Assembly: GCA_036351115.1 (NCBI GenBank)
Contig: JAZBOL010000051.1
Location: 1 to 64,000, forward strand
DNA length: 64,000 nt
Reading direction: 5' to 3'
Source of the DNA: Marinihelvus sp036351115
GTDB taxonomy: Bacteria > Pseudomonadota > Gammaproteobacteria > Xanthomonadales > SZUA-36
Under the pieces are notes generated by a model. That model ran no database searches. It saw nothing but the letters and a program-made list of their open reading frames with translations, and was not told the DNA's origin. This document shows, piece by piece, positions 42,355-50,728 of the stretch. The first letter of the stretch is position 1; each line of letters begins with the position of its first letter. Made by a program: the position numbers and the translations under genes.

Positions 42355-43533
42355 GTGAAACGAACTGCGCTGACATCATTGCTGCTGGCTTCGGGCCTCG
42401 TGTCCGGGGCGTCTGCTGCCCAGGCCTCGGGACTGCCGGCGGCCGGCTTCGCCGCGGGCGGCACCGGGCTGACGCCGTTCTACGTCATGGGCTTCGAACT
42501 GGGGCCCTGGCAGGATTACCTGGCCAGGGAACTGACGCCGGAATTCATGGACGAGGCCAGGCTTCCCGAGCTGCATGTTTCCTGGCTGAACCCCGAAATC
42601 GTGAGCATCCTCCCGGCGTTTGCCGAGGGGCTGGTGCGCAAACCGGACACCTGGTTGCGTTACGAGCTCGAGTTTCATCAGCTGGACACGGCCAATGACA
42701 GCGGCGTTGCTTCACTCCAGGCGCCGGGGCTCGGCTTCGAGCGCCAGCTGCTCGCGCCGGGCCTGTTTCATGCCCTGGACAACGGCAGCATCCTCGGCGT
42801 CGAGGCGATCATGGCTTACCAGAGCTTCGGCACGGCGGATCTCGGTTTCCGTGCCGTCGGGTCTTCGTACCAGCCGGGCGGGGCGCTGTATCAACCGGTC
42901 CAGGAATCCTCCTACGGCACGGGTGTCAGGCTGAACGTGAGCCAACCCATGGCGGAGCGTTTCACCCTCGGTGTGGGCTTCCAGTCACGCATCGACATGG
43001 AAGAGTTCGCGAATTACCGCGGCGTTTATTCCAACCCGGCCGATTTCGACATCCCGGCCCGTGCGAGCCTCGGCGTGGCATTCCACGCCAGCGAACAGTC
43101 GAGCCTCAACCTCTCTGTCGAGCGTGTGATGTACAGCGAAGTCAACGCGTTCCAGAGCCGGAACCTGCCCGACCGCTTCCTGTCCATGCTCGGCGACTCC
43201 ACCAGCCCCGATTTCACACTGGACGACCTGACCGTTTTCACGCTCGGCTACACCTGGAGCAACGGCAAGGACACGCAGTGGCGGGCTGAAGTCAGCTCCC
43301 GTTCGACCCCGGCGCCGAGCTCCGTCGCCCTCGAGCGAGCCCTGGCGGACGAGCTCGCCGATCACGCCATGCTCGTGGGCTACTCCCGTCGCACCGGTGA
43401 GTTCAGCCGTTTCAACCTCAATGCGGCCTACGCACCGTCCGACTACCTGTTCGGCGGCAACGTGCTCGGCGTGGCCAGCGATGACCTCGGGCAGGACCTT
43501 GAGCTCGAGGCGGTCTGGACGCTGGACTTCTGA
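42355..43533 (+). CDS. FadL/OmpP1-family outer-membrane transporter
   Basis: 392 residues with a signal peptide (TALTSLLLASGLVSGASAAQA). The barrel contains family-typical stretches such as GVGFQSRIDMEEFANYRGVY, NLSVERVMYSEVNAFQSRNL and FTLGYTWSNG, and ends WTLDF with a C-terminal Phe. FadL-like proteins pass long-chain fatty acids or other hydrophobic compounds across the outer membrane. The usual N-terminal NPA-type region is short. I use the GTG at 42355, next to the signal peptide; an ATG at 42286 lies in the likely promoter (TTGACT at 42278). Confidence 0.72.
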   Translation: MKRTALTSLLLASGLVSGASAAQASGLPAAGFAAGGTGLTPFYVMGFELGPWQDYLARELTPEFMDEARLPELHVSWLNPEIVSILPAFAEGLVRKPDTWLRYELEFHQLDTANDSGVASLQAPGLGFERQLLAPGLFHALDNGSILGVEAIMAYQSFGTADLGFRAVGSSYQPGGALYQPVQESSYGTGVRLNVSQPMAERFTLGVGFQSRIDMEEFANYRGVYSNPADFDIPARASLGVAFHASEQSSLNLSVERVMYSEVNAFQSRNLPDRFLSMLGDSTSPDFTLDDLTVFTLGYTWSNGKDTQWRAEVSSRSTPAPSSVALERALADELADHAMLVGYSRRTGEFSRFNLNAAYAPSDYLFGGNVLGVASDDLGQDLELEAVWTLDF

Positions 43534-43632
43534 ATCGCCCGGTCCTGAGCGTTCCGGCATCGGCCGGTCGAATCGACATGCCCGTTCCTTTCCTGTCCCT
43601 GACATCCCCGCTGCGCCACGGGTTCGCCTGAC

Positions 43633-44772
43633 ATGGATCTCCTGAAAGACTGGTTCCGTCGCACCTTTTCCGACCCCCAGGTGGTCCTGCTGGCCGTCAT
43701 CCTGATCGGCATGGTGCTGTTTTTCGTGGGTTTCGGGCGCATGCTGTGGCCCGTGCTCGCCAGCATCGTCGTGGCCTACCTGCTCGAAGCCGGGGTCCAG
43801 CTGTTCCAGCGCCTCGGGCTGCCCCGGGTGTGGTCCGTGCTGATCGTTTTCCTGCTGTTCCTGGCCGGGCTCGTTTTTCTCATGTTCGGCGTGGCGCCGA
43901 TCATTTCCCGGCAGTTGACGCAGCTGGTCAGCAACCTGCCGGCCTACGTCAGCCAGGGGCAGGAGCTGCTGGTCACCTTGCCCCAGGCCTATCCCGGACT
44001 GATTTCCGAAGCCCAGGTGGAGGCCATCACCGCGAACATCGGGGCTGAGCTGGCGCGCTGGGGGCAGCAATTGCTCGGGTGGTCCCTGGCCTCCGTGGCC
44101 AACGTCGCCGGCCTCCTGATCCTGCTCGTACTGATCCCGGTGCTGGTCTATTTCTTCCTGATGGACAAGAACAAGCTCATTGCCTGGTTCAAGGGATTCC
44201 TGCCCGCGGAGCGCCACCTCGTCAGCACCGTGTGGGCCGACGTGGAGCGCCAGATCGCCAATTACGTGCGCGGCAAGGTGCTCGAAATCGTCATCGTCGG
44301 CGCCGTTACCTATGTCACCTTCGTGGTGCTGGGGCTCGAATACGCCGCCCTGCTGGCGCTCATTGTCGGGTTCTCGGTGCTGATCCCCTATGTCGGAGCA
44401 TTCTCGGCCACCCTGCCGGTCGCCCTGGTGGCCTACTTCCAGTTCGGTTGGGGATGGGAATTCGGCAGCGTCGTCATCGCCTACACGATCATCCAGGTAC
44501 TCGACGGCAACGTGCTCGTCCCCCTGATCTTCTCCGAGGCGGTGAATCTCCACCCCATCGCCATCATCGTGGCGATCCTGATTTTCGGGGGGCTGTGGGG
44601 TTTCTGGGGCGTGTTTTTCGCCATTCCCCTGGCGACCGTCGTGCAGGCCATCCTCGCGGCCTGGCCACGCCGATCCGCCGGGCCGGGCCAGGCAGGTCCG
44701 GACTCCGAGGCGGAGTCAGGGGCATCGGGCGACGGTTCGCCGTCAGCGACTCAGAGTACGTCGGACGCGTAA
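43633..44772 (+). CDS. AI-2E/PerM-family membrane permease
   Basis: 379 residues with about seven membrane helices. The family motif is seen in LIVGFSVLIPYVGAFSATLPVALVAYFQFG and DGNVLVPLIFSEAVNLHPIAIIVAILIFGGLWGFWGVFFAIPLATVVQAI. Family members include PerM, autoinducer-2 exporters and Na/H antiporters, so substrate cannot be called. The Ser/Gly/Asp-rich C-terminus overlaps the converging phoH-like gene by 22 bases. Confidence 0.85.
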   Translation: MDLLKDWFRRTFSDPQVVLLAVILIGMVLFFVGFGRMLWPVLASIVVAYLLEAGVQLFQRLGLPRVWSVLIVFLLFLAGLVFLMFGVAPIISRQLTQLVSNLPAYVSQGQELLVTLPQAYPGLISEAQVEAITANIGAELARWGQQLLGWSLASVANVAGLLILLVLIPVLVYFFLMDKNKLIAWFKGFLPAERHLVSTVWADVERQIANYVRGKVLEIVIVGAVTYVTFVVLGLEYAALLALIVGFSVLIPYVGAFSATLPVALVAYFQFGWGWEFGSVVIAYTIIQVLDGNVLVPLIFSEAVNLHPIAIIVAILIFGGLWGFWGVFFAIPLATVVQAILAAWPRRSAGPGQAGPDSEAESGASGDGSPSATQSTSDA

Positions 44773-46136
44773 TCCGCCAGGCGGGAGCGCTCGCCCCGTC
44801 GCAGGGTGATGTGTGCGCCGTGATTCCAGTTCTTGAACCGGTCCACCGCGAAGGTGAGGCCGGACGTGGTTTCCGTCAGGTACGGCGTGTCGATCTGTCC
44901 CACATTGCCCAGGCAGATCATTTTCGTCCCCGGGCCGGCACGGGTGAGCAGGGCCTTCATCTGCTTCGGCGTAATATTCTGCGCCTCGTCGATGATGACG
45001 TAGCGGTTGATGAAGGTGCGGCCGCGCATGAAGCTGAGTGACCGCACCTTGACCCGGCTGGCCAGCAGGTCGTTGGTCGCCGCGCGACCCCATTCGCCGC
45101 CTTCCTGCGGCTGGGTGAGCACTTCGAGGTTGTCGGTGAGGGCGCCCATCCAGGGCGTCATTTTTTCCTCTTCCGTGCCGGGGAGGAAGCCGATGTCTTC
45201 GCCGATGGAAACGGTGGCCCGGGTGACGATGATTTCCGTGTAGCGCTTGTCGTCCAGCGTCTGGGCGAGGCCCGCGGCCAGGGTCAGGAGCGTTTTGCCG
45301 GTGCCCGCCTGTCCCATGAGGGTCACGAAGTCGATCTCCGGATCCATGAGCAGGTTGAGTGCGAAATTCTGCTCCGGGTTGCGGGCCTGGATACCCCAGA
45401 CATTGCGGTTTCCGCCCTGGTAATCGGTGATCAGCCGGAGCACGACATGGTCGTCGTTGACGGCGTGCACGGTGCCTTCCACGCTTTCCCCGCTGCCGAT
45501 GGACACGCACTGATTCGGAAACCAGTCGTCGCCCGGTTCCCGGGGGATGCGGTAGAACGTGGCGCCGCCCTCGGTCCAGGATTCCATGTCCGGGTAGCGT
45601 TCCCAGAAAGACTCGTCTTCCTCGCGAAGTCCCTTGTACAGCAACGCCAGGTCGTCCAGGGCCCGGTCATTGAAGTAGTCCTCCGCGCGGGCGCCGAGGA
45701 TCGCTGCCTTGATGCGCAGGTTGATGTCCTTGGAGACGAGGATGACCTCCCGGTCTTCCAACTCCTCGCGGAGCGCCATCACCGTGCTCAGGATCTCGTT
45801 GTCGGCGAAGGAGCCGTCGCGCAGCAGGCTGGAGTGGGTTTTCGGCATGCTCGTCTGGAAAAAGAGCTTGCCCCGGCCCACGGACAGGTCCAGGCCGTCG
45901 GGGACGCGCAGTTCGACACCCTGTTCCAGGTTGCCGCCGCCGTGGTTCATGAGCTCACCAATGAAGCGCGACACCTGGCGCACGTTGCGGGCGACTTCCG
46001 ACAGGCCTTTCTTGGCGGCGTCGAGCTCCTCGAGCACCATCATCGGCAGAAAGACGTCGTGCTCTTCGAAGCGGAAGAGGGCGGTGGGGTCGTGCATCAA
46101 CACGTTCGTGTCGAGCACGTAAAGCCGTTCAGTCAA
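44751..46136 (-). CDS. PIN-PhoH fusion protein (PhoH2-like RNA helicase/ribonuclease)
   Basis: 461 residues. The N-terminal PIN nuclease domain starts LYVLDTNVLMHDP with acidic residues in VLEELDAAKKGLSE; the C-terminal PhoH ATPase has Walker A MGQAGTGKTLL and Walker B YVIIDEAQNITPKQMKAL. Such proteins unwind and cut RNA. The start is a TTG at 46136 with GGAGG 11 bases upstream and overlapping the bcp stop; a longer frame (to 46220) runs into bcp. Despite the name, I see no Pho box nearby. Confidence 0.86.
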   Translation of the reverse strand: MTERLYVLDTNVLMHDPTALFRFEEHDVFLPMMVLEELDAAKKGLSEVARNVRQVSRFIGELMNHGGGNLEQGVELRVPDGLDLSVGRGKLFFQTSMPKTHSSLLRDGSFADNEILSTVMALREELEDREVILVSKDINLRIKAAILGARAEDYFNDRALDDLALLYKGLREEDESFWERYPDMESWTEGGATFYRIPREPGDDWFPNQCVSIGSGESVEGTVHAVNDDHVVLRLITDYQGGNRNVWGIQARNPEQNFALNLLMDPEIDFVTLMGQAGTGKTLLTLAAGLAQTLDDKRYTEIIVTRATVSIGEDIGFLPGTEEEKMTPWMGALTDNLEVLTQPQEGGEWGRAATNDLLASRVKVRSLSFMRGRTFINRYVIIDEAQNITPKQMKALLTRAGPGTKMICLGNVGQIDTPYLTETTSGLTFAVDRFKNWNHGAHITLRRGERSRLADYASDVL

Positions 46137-46593
46137 GGGCCTGGACCGCCTCCAGAACGGCCTCGACGTGTCCCGGTACGCGTACCTTGCGCCACTCGGC
46201 GCGGAGTACGCCGTCGCCATCGATCAGGAAGGTCGAGCGTTCGATTCCCAGGTACTTGCGGCCGTACATGTTCTTTTCCTTGATGACGTCGAACAGCTTG
46301 CACAGCTCCTCGTCGGCGTCGGAAATCAGGTCGAAGGGAAAGGACTGTTTCGCGCAGAAATTCTCGTGCACCTTCACGCTGTCTTTCGACACGCCGACGA
46401 TGTCCGTGTTGCTGGCCTGGAAAGCGGCGTGGTGGTCACGGAAATCCTGGCCTTCGCGGGTGCAGCCGGGCGTGTTGTCCTTGGGATAGAAGTAGAGGAC
46501 CAGGTTCCTGCCCCTGAAGTCCTCGAGTCCCAGTTGTTTGTCGCCCGTGGCGGGCAGGCTGAAGGTGGGTACGGCTTTGCCGACGGCGACCAT
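46129..46593 (-). CDS. bcp: Peroxiredoxin, Bcp/PrxQ type
   Basis: 154 residues. Thiol peroxidase that reduces hydrogen peroxide and alkyl hydroperoxides. The peroxidatic Cys is in NTPGCTREGQDF. The resolving Cys five residues later in E. coli Bcp is Gln here, so it probably works as a one-Cys enzyme or uses the other Cys in FCAKQSF. It shares a short overlap with the phoH-like gene downstream. Confidence 0.92.
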   Translation of the reverse strand: MVAVGKAVPTFSLPATGDKQLGLEDFRGRNLVLYFYPKDNTPGCTREGQDFRDHHAAFQASNTDIVGVSKDSVKVHENFCAKQSFPFDLISDADEELCKLFDVIKEKNMYGRKYLGIERSTFLIDGDGVLRAEWRKVRVPGHVEAVLEAVQALD

Positions 46594-46727
46594 GAAGTCT
46601 CCTCTTGAACAGTGCTCGGCGACCGGCGGGCGGGACCGCCCGGGACGCCCCGATGGCTCGGAGGATACTTGTCAGGTCTGGGGGGCGCAAGTACCATTGC
46701 GCGACCTCCCCGATGCCCCCGACCGCC

Positions 46728-47618
46728 ATGCTTCAAGGCAGTATTGTCGCGCTCCTGACGCCCATGGATTCTGCGGGCCGAATCGAGTTCGATCGCCTGC
46801 CGGCGCTCCTCGATTTTCATCTCGACGGAGGCACCGGCGGCATCGTCGTGGCCGGCACCACCGGAGAATCCGCCACGCTCGAACCGGCGGAACAGGATGC
46901 CTTGATCGAGCACGTCCTGGGTCATGTCGATGGCCGCATTCCGGTGCTGGCCGGCAGCGGTTCGACGAGTACCGCGGCAACGGTCGCCCGCACCCGCCGG
47001 GTCGGCGGGCTGGGCGTCGATGCGGCGCTCGTGGTCACCCCCGCCTATTACCGACCCACGCAGGCGGGGCTGCTGGCGCACTATCGTGCAGTGGCGGACG
47101 AGTCCCCCGTGCCGGTTTACCTCTACAACGTGCCCGGACGAACCGCGGTGGACCTGTTGCCTGAAACCAGCGCACGGCTGGCCGAACACGGGCAGATCGT
47201 CGGGCTCAAGGAAGCCGTGCCCGGTGCGGAGCGCATGCGCACCTTGCGGCAGCTGTGTGGGCCCGACTTCAATCTGCTCAGCGGGGACGATGACAGCTGT
47301 GGCGCGGCCATGCAGGCCGGCGCCGATGGGGTCATTTCCGTGGCCGCCAACCTGGCGCCGGGGTTCATGGCGCGGCTGGCGGAGTGCGCCCTCGGCGGGG
47401 ATACAGCGGGCTTGGAGGCCCTTGAGTCCCGCCTCCGGCCGCTGTTACGGCAATTGTCCGTCGAAACGAACCCGATTCCTGTAAAATGGGGGGCTTACGA
47501 GATGGGTTTGGCCGGCCCCGGTATCCGGTTGCCGCTCCTGCCCCTCACCGAAGAACTCAGGCCCGCCCTGAAGGCGGTCCTGGAAGCGCTGGACCAAGGG
47601 TCCGGCTCGGAAGATTAA
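46728..47618 (+). CDS. dapA: 4-hydroxy-tetrahydrodipicolinate synthase DapA
   Basis: 296 residues, (beta/alpha)8 aldolase. It condenses pyruvate with aspartate semialdehyde in lysine and diaminopimelate synthesis. GTTGESATL binds pyruvate, YYRPTQAGLLAHY carries the Tyr relay, YNVPGRTAVDLLPET is conserved, and the Schiff-base Lys is in IVGLKEAVPG. The start is the ATG at 46728 before LQGSIVALLTPMD; the upstream frame is open but non-homologous. bamC follows by 7 bases, as in E. coli. Confidence 0.95.
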   Translation: MLQGSIVALLTPMDSAGRIEFDRLPALLDFHLDGGTGGIVVAGTTGESATLEPAEQDALIEHVLGHVDGRIPVLAGSGSTSTAATVARTRRVGGLGVDAALVVTPAYYRPTQAGLLAHYRAVADESPVPVYLYNVPGRTAVDLLPETSARLAEHGQIVGLKEAVPGAERMRTLRQLCGPDFNLLSGDDDSCGAAMQAGADGVISVAANLAPGFMARLAECALGGDTAGLEALESRLRPLLRQLSVETNPIPVKWGAYEMGLAGPGIRLPLLPLTEELRPALKAVLEALDQGSGSED

Positions 47619-47625
47619 GCAGCCT

Positions 47626-48243
47626 ATGTTCATTCGAAGCTTGCCCCTCCTGGGCGCGATCGTCCTGGCGGTCGGGCTTGGCGGTTGCAGTTGGTTCAAG
47701 GATAAGCCACCGGAGTACCTCGATAGCGAAGAGGTCGAACCCCTGAAGGTGCCGACCGACCTCGACGCACCGCTGTACCGCGCTCCGCTGACCATCTCGG
47801 CGCCGGAGATGCGCCGCCCGTCCGGCGACGAGCTCAATCCCGGCCCGCCCCGCGCCGTCTCCACCGCGGGACGGGGCGACGCCAATGCCTGGATGGCCTG
47901 GTCGGCCCAGGGCGTTTACCTTTCGGTGCTCGACTCCCCGGGCTCCGTAACCCGACGCCTCGGCTTCGCCATCGATCGCACGGGCATGCGGTCCCTGCCG
48001 GACGACGGGCAGGGCGGCCAGCGTTTCGAATTTGTCCACATTCGCTATGATGAGCGCAGTTTCTGGCAGAAACTGGCTTTCTGGAATGATGGCAAGGGGC
48101 CGGACCATTCCGGTGTCTATCGGGCCAGGGTCCAACCCGACGGCGAAAACAGCCGTGTCTATCTCGAGCTCGACTCGGGCAGACAGGCCCCCACCAGTGC
48201 TGCAGAACACATTCTTGGAATTTTCATGGAGCGTCTCGGATGA
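47626..48243 (+). CDS. bamC: Outer-membrane assembly lipoprotein BamC-like
   Basis: 205 residues. Lipobox LGGCSW near residue 20 gives a lipoprotein. The N-terminal unstructured region (PPEYLDSEEVEPLKVPTDLD) fits BamC, which binds BamD, and the single folded domain (VTRRLGFAIDRTG, AAEHILGIFMERL) resembles one helix-grip domain; E. coli BamC (344) has two. Position after dapA supports the call. Confidence 0.8.
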   Translation: MFIRSLPLLGAIVLAVGLGGCSWFKDKPPEYLDSEEVEPLKVPTDLDAPLYRAPLTISAPEMRRPSGDELNPGPPRAVSTAGRGDANAWMAWSAQGVYLSVLDSPGSVTRRLGFAIDRTGMRSLPDDGQGGQRFEFVHIRYDERSFWQKLAFWNDGKGPDHSGVYRARVQPDGENSRVYLELDSGRQAPTSAAEHILGIFMERLG

Positions 48244-48563
48244 CTTTTGTCGTTACGGAAAACTGCATCAAGTGCCGCTACACGGACTGCGTTGAAGTCT
48301 GCCCGGTGGATTGTTTCCACGTCGGGCCCAATTTCCTGGTGATCGACCCGGACGAGTGCATCGACTGCACGCTCTGCGAGCCCGAGTGCCCCGCCGAAGC
48401 CATCTACCCGGAAGATGATCTGCCCGCCGGCCAGGAGCATTTCCTGGAGCTGAACGCGGAGCTGTCCCGGGAATGGCCGGTCATCACCGAGACGCAGGAT
48501 CACCCGCCCGATGCCGCCGAATGGGACGGCAAACCCAACAAACTCGAGCTGTTGGAGCGTTGA
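48240..48563 (+). CDS. fdxA: 7Fe ferredoxin FdxA
   Basis: 107 residues. It carries one [3Fe-4S] and one [4Fe-4S] cluster: cysteines at 9, 17, 21, 25 and at 40, 43, 46, 50 match the Azotobacter FdI pattern, and the second cluster motif is CIDCTLCEPECP. It transfers electrons in the cytoplasm; partner unknown. It overlaps the bamC stop by 4 bases. Confidence 0.93.
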   Translation: MTFVVTENCIKCRYTDCVEVCPVDCFHVGPNFLVIDPDECIDCTLCEPECPAEAIYPEDDLPAGQEHFLELNAELSREWPVITETQDHPPDAAEWDGKPNKLELLER

Positions 48564-48642
48564 CGCGCTCTACGACGGCCCGGCGGGAGCGTCACCCGGT
48601 CCCGATCACGACGGCTTGCCCGCCTGAACCCAGGACAGTCCT

Positions 48643-49923
48643 ATTTCCCAACTCAATGTCATAACGCCCGCTGACCACGGTATCGATGCGCGGCAGCTGT
48701 GTCCGAACGCGACGGAGGTTGTCGAACGCCTGCAGGATGCGGGCTTTGAAGCCTATATCGTCGGCGGCAGCGTGCGTGATCTGCTCCTGGGCAAGATCCC
48801 CAAGGATTTCGACATCGCCACGGATGCGACCCCGGAGGAGGTGAAGAAGGTGTTCCCGCGGTGCCGGCTCATCGGACGGCGTTTCCGCCTGGCCCACGTG
48901 CGCATGCGGCGCGACCTGCTGGAGGTTGCCACCTTCCGGGGCCAGGGTGACGTGACCCAGGATGAGGAAGGCCGGATTCTGCGGGACAACGTGTGGGGCA
49001 CGGTGGCGGAAGACGCGGTGCGTCGCGACTTCACGATCAACGCCCTGTTCATGGATCCGGTGAGCGGCGACATCCGTGATTACGTCAATGGTTACCCGGA
49101 TCTGCGGGAACGGCGTCTGAAGCTGATCGGCGACCCCGCTACCCGCTACCGCGAAGACCCGGTGCGCATCCTGCGCGCGGCGCGATTCATCGCCAAGCTC
49201 GGTGTGGAGCCGGATGCGTCGACGGTGGAGCCCATGGCGGAGGTCGTGCCCCAGCTGGAGCAGATTCCGCCGGCGCGGCTGTTCGAGGAAGTCTGCAAGA
49301 TGTTCCTCACCGGCCATGGACAGCGAACCATGGAAACGCTGCAGCGATTTGGTCTGACCCGTTATCTCTTCCCGGTGCTCGAGGGCGGAGCAGACGGCAA
49401 GGCGAACCTGCATCCGATCGTCATGCGAGCGCTCAAGAGCACCGACGACCGGATCGCGCAGGAACAGTCGGTGACGCCGGCCTTTCTCATCGCAGCCCTT
49501 CTCTGGGGGCCGGTGGAGGCCCGCTACCAGGCGCACCTCGAGGCGGGCGCCAGTCCGTTCCAGGCCATGGAGCGGGCGGGCGACGAGGTGCTCCAGGAAC
49601 AGGTGCGCCGCACCGCCGTTCCCCGCCGCTTCAGCACCGTGACGCGCCAGATCTGGCTGAACCAGGTGCGCCTCACGCGAACCCGCGGTAAGCGGGCCCT
49701 GTCCATCCTTCGCCAGCCCCGTTTTCGGGCGGCCTACGATTTCCTCGTGCTCCGCTCGCTCGACGATCCCGAGCTCACGGACCTGGCGGAATTCTGGACC
49801 GAGGCCCAGAAAGACATGCCCGAGGTGGTCGCAAAACCCCAGCCCGGGAAGCGTCGCCGGCGGCGCCGGCGCGGTGGTGGATCCCGGAAAAACAGTGCCG
49901 GCGCGGGTGGTGGCGGCAGCTGA
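48643..49923 (+). CDS. pcnB: Poly(A) polymerase PcnB, probable AUU start
   Basis: 426 residues. It adds poly(A) tails to RNA, promoting decay. The nucleotidyltransferase motif is AYIVGGSVRDLLLGKIPKDFDIATDA, followed by RRFRLAHV and RRDFTINALFMDP; the tail is very basic. The frame is open from 48628 but contains no ATG, GTG or TTG before the GTG at 48772, which would cut off the conserved region before the catalytic loop. An ATT at 48643 has AGGA exactly 7 bases upstream. E. coli pcnB is known to start at AUU, so I place the start here. Confidence 0.85.
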   Translation: MSQLNVITPADHGIDARQLCPNATEVVERLQDAGFEAYIVGGSVRDLLLGKIPKDFDIATDATPEEVKKVFPRCRLIGRRFRLAHVRMRRDLLEVATFRGQGDVTQDEEGRILRDNVWGTVAEDAVRRDFTINALFMDPVSGDIRDYVNGYPDLRERRLKLIGDPATRYREDPVRILRAARFIAKLGVEPDASTVEPMAEVVPQLEQIPPARLFEEVCKMFLTGHGQRTMETLQRFGLTRYLFPVLEGGADGKANLHPIVMRALKSTDDRIAQEQSVTPAFLIAALLWGPVEARYQAHLEAGASPFQAMERAGDEVLQEQVRRTAVPRRFSTVTRQIWLNQVRLTRTRGKRALSILRQPRFRAAYDFLVLRSLDDPELTDLAEFWTEAQKDMPEVVAKPQPGKRRRRRRRGGGSRKNSAGAGGGGS

Positions 49924-50419
49924 CGCCTGGATATCCCTGGGCGGAAACCAGGGAAACACGAGGGCCCTGTTTCGCGAGGTGCCGGTCCGCCTGGGGACGC
50001 AAGCGGGCCTCTCCGCAATCGCTCAATCCAGCCTGTATCGAACCCCGCCCTGGGGGGACGAGGATCAACCTCCGTTTCTCAACGCCGTGTTGCGGCTGAA
50101 GAGCGATCTCGACGCCCGGTCCCTGTTCGGTGTGCTGGAGGTCCTGGAACGCGACCTGGGGCGAGAGCGAAACCCCGATCGGCGCTGGGGGCCCCGTTGC
50201 ATCGACCTGGACCTGCTGATGTTCGGCCGCCAGGTCATGAGCTCGCCGGCGCTCACGATTCCACACCCCCGGCTCCACGAGCGGGCCTTCGTCCTGGTGC
50301 CACTCGAGGAGTTGTCGCCGGGCCTGTCCATCCCGGGGTATGGCCCCGTGTCCGAGCGGCTTGCGGCCCTCGATCGCTCGGGGATCGAAACGGTTTGCGG
50401 CCCCGGTTGGGCGGACTGA
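49907..50419 (+). CDS. folK: HPPK, 2-amino-4-hydroxy-6-hydroxymethyldihydropteridine pyrophosphokinase FolK
   Basis: 170 residues; makes the pyrophosphorylated pterin used in folate synthesis. Motifs: WISLGGNQGN, SSLYRTPPWGDEDQPPFLNAV, LERDLGRERNPDRRWGPRCIDLDLLMFG and IPHPRLHERAFVLVPLEEL. The start is unclear: GTG at 49907 or 49910 fits family length; 49874 is also possible and all overlap the end of pcnB. pcnB-folK adjacency is common in gammaproteobacteria. Confidence 0.92.
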   Translation: MVAAADAWISLGGNQGNTRALFREVPVRLGTQAGLSAIAQSSLYRTPPWGDEDQPPFLNAVLRLKSDLDARSLFGVLEVLERDLGRERNPDRRWGPRCIDLDLLMFGRQVMSSPALTIPHPRLHERAFVLVPLEELSPGLSIPGYGPVSERLAALDRSGIETVCGPGWAD

Positions 50420-50420
50420 A

Positions 50421-50471
50421 CGGGGATGGTTGCTTTTTTGCCAAAGCGTGGTATTATTACAACCATCCCCG
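50421..50471. repeat. 12-bp perfect inverted repeat around a candidate promoter
   Basis: CGGGGATGGTTG at 50421-50432 and its exact complement CAACCATCCCCG at 50460-50471, 27 bases apart. The gap between holds TTGCTT (50430-50435) and TATTAT (50452-50457), 16 bases apart, a possible promoter. In RNA read through from folK the repeat forms a long hairpin. Confidence 0.7.
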
Positions 50472-50570
50472 GGCAGTCCTTTCGGGCAACCGGGTTCGCA
50501 GGGCGCGAAAGACGGATACATCACTCCAAAAGCCTGCCCCTTCCCTCACTTGGGAAGGGGCATTTTTTTT
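50462..50570 (+). ncRNA. Candidate structured leader RNA or small RNA upstream of pgi
   Basis: About 110 bases between a possible promoter and a strong terminator. GGGCAG at 50471-50476 can pair with CTGCCC at 50534-50539, which overlaps the 5' arm of the terminator stem, so the two structures exclude each other, as in riboswitches and attenuators. The interior is GC-rich with a GCGCGAAAG stretch. No known riboswitch consensus is recognised. It fills most of the 309-base gap from folK to pgi; 50571-50728 holds nothing else recognised. Confidence 0.45.
50535..50570 (+). terminator. Strong rho-independent terminator before pgi
   Basis: Eleven-base-pair stem TGCCCCTTCCC / GGGAAGGGGCA with a 6-base loop and a T8 tract at 50563-50570. 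Confidence 0.95.
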
Positions 50571-50728
50571 GGGTTGAAAAAAGCGGCGTTTCGGGAAACT
50601 AAACGCAATAAAATCAGATACCTATAAATTTTCCGGGTCAGCGCCCCCGGGCTTTCTGTTGCACGCCGTCTGCGCTACGCTTGCGTTGATTCGCGGGCTG
50701 TTTGCCCGCCGGCCATGCGGGATTTTTC

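Noticed and set aside
50471..50540. Cyclic-di-GMP riboswitch
   Set aside because: The GGGCAAC and GCGCGAAAG stretches are reminiscent, but the core consensus and loop receptor are absent.
50421..50570. MITE or insertion-sequence remnant
   Set aside because: No transposase, no flanking target duplication and the repeat encloses a promoter-like sequence; an RNA or regulatory element fits better.
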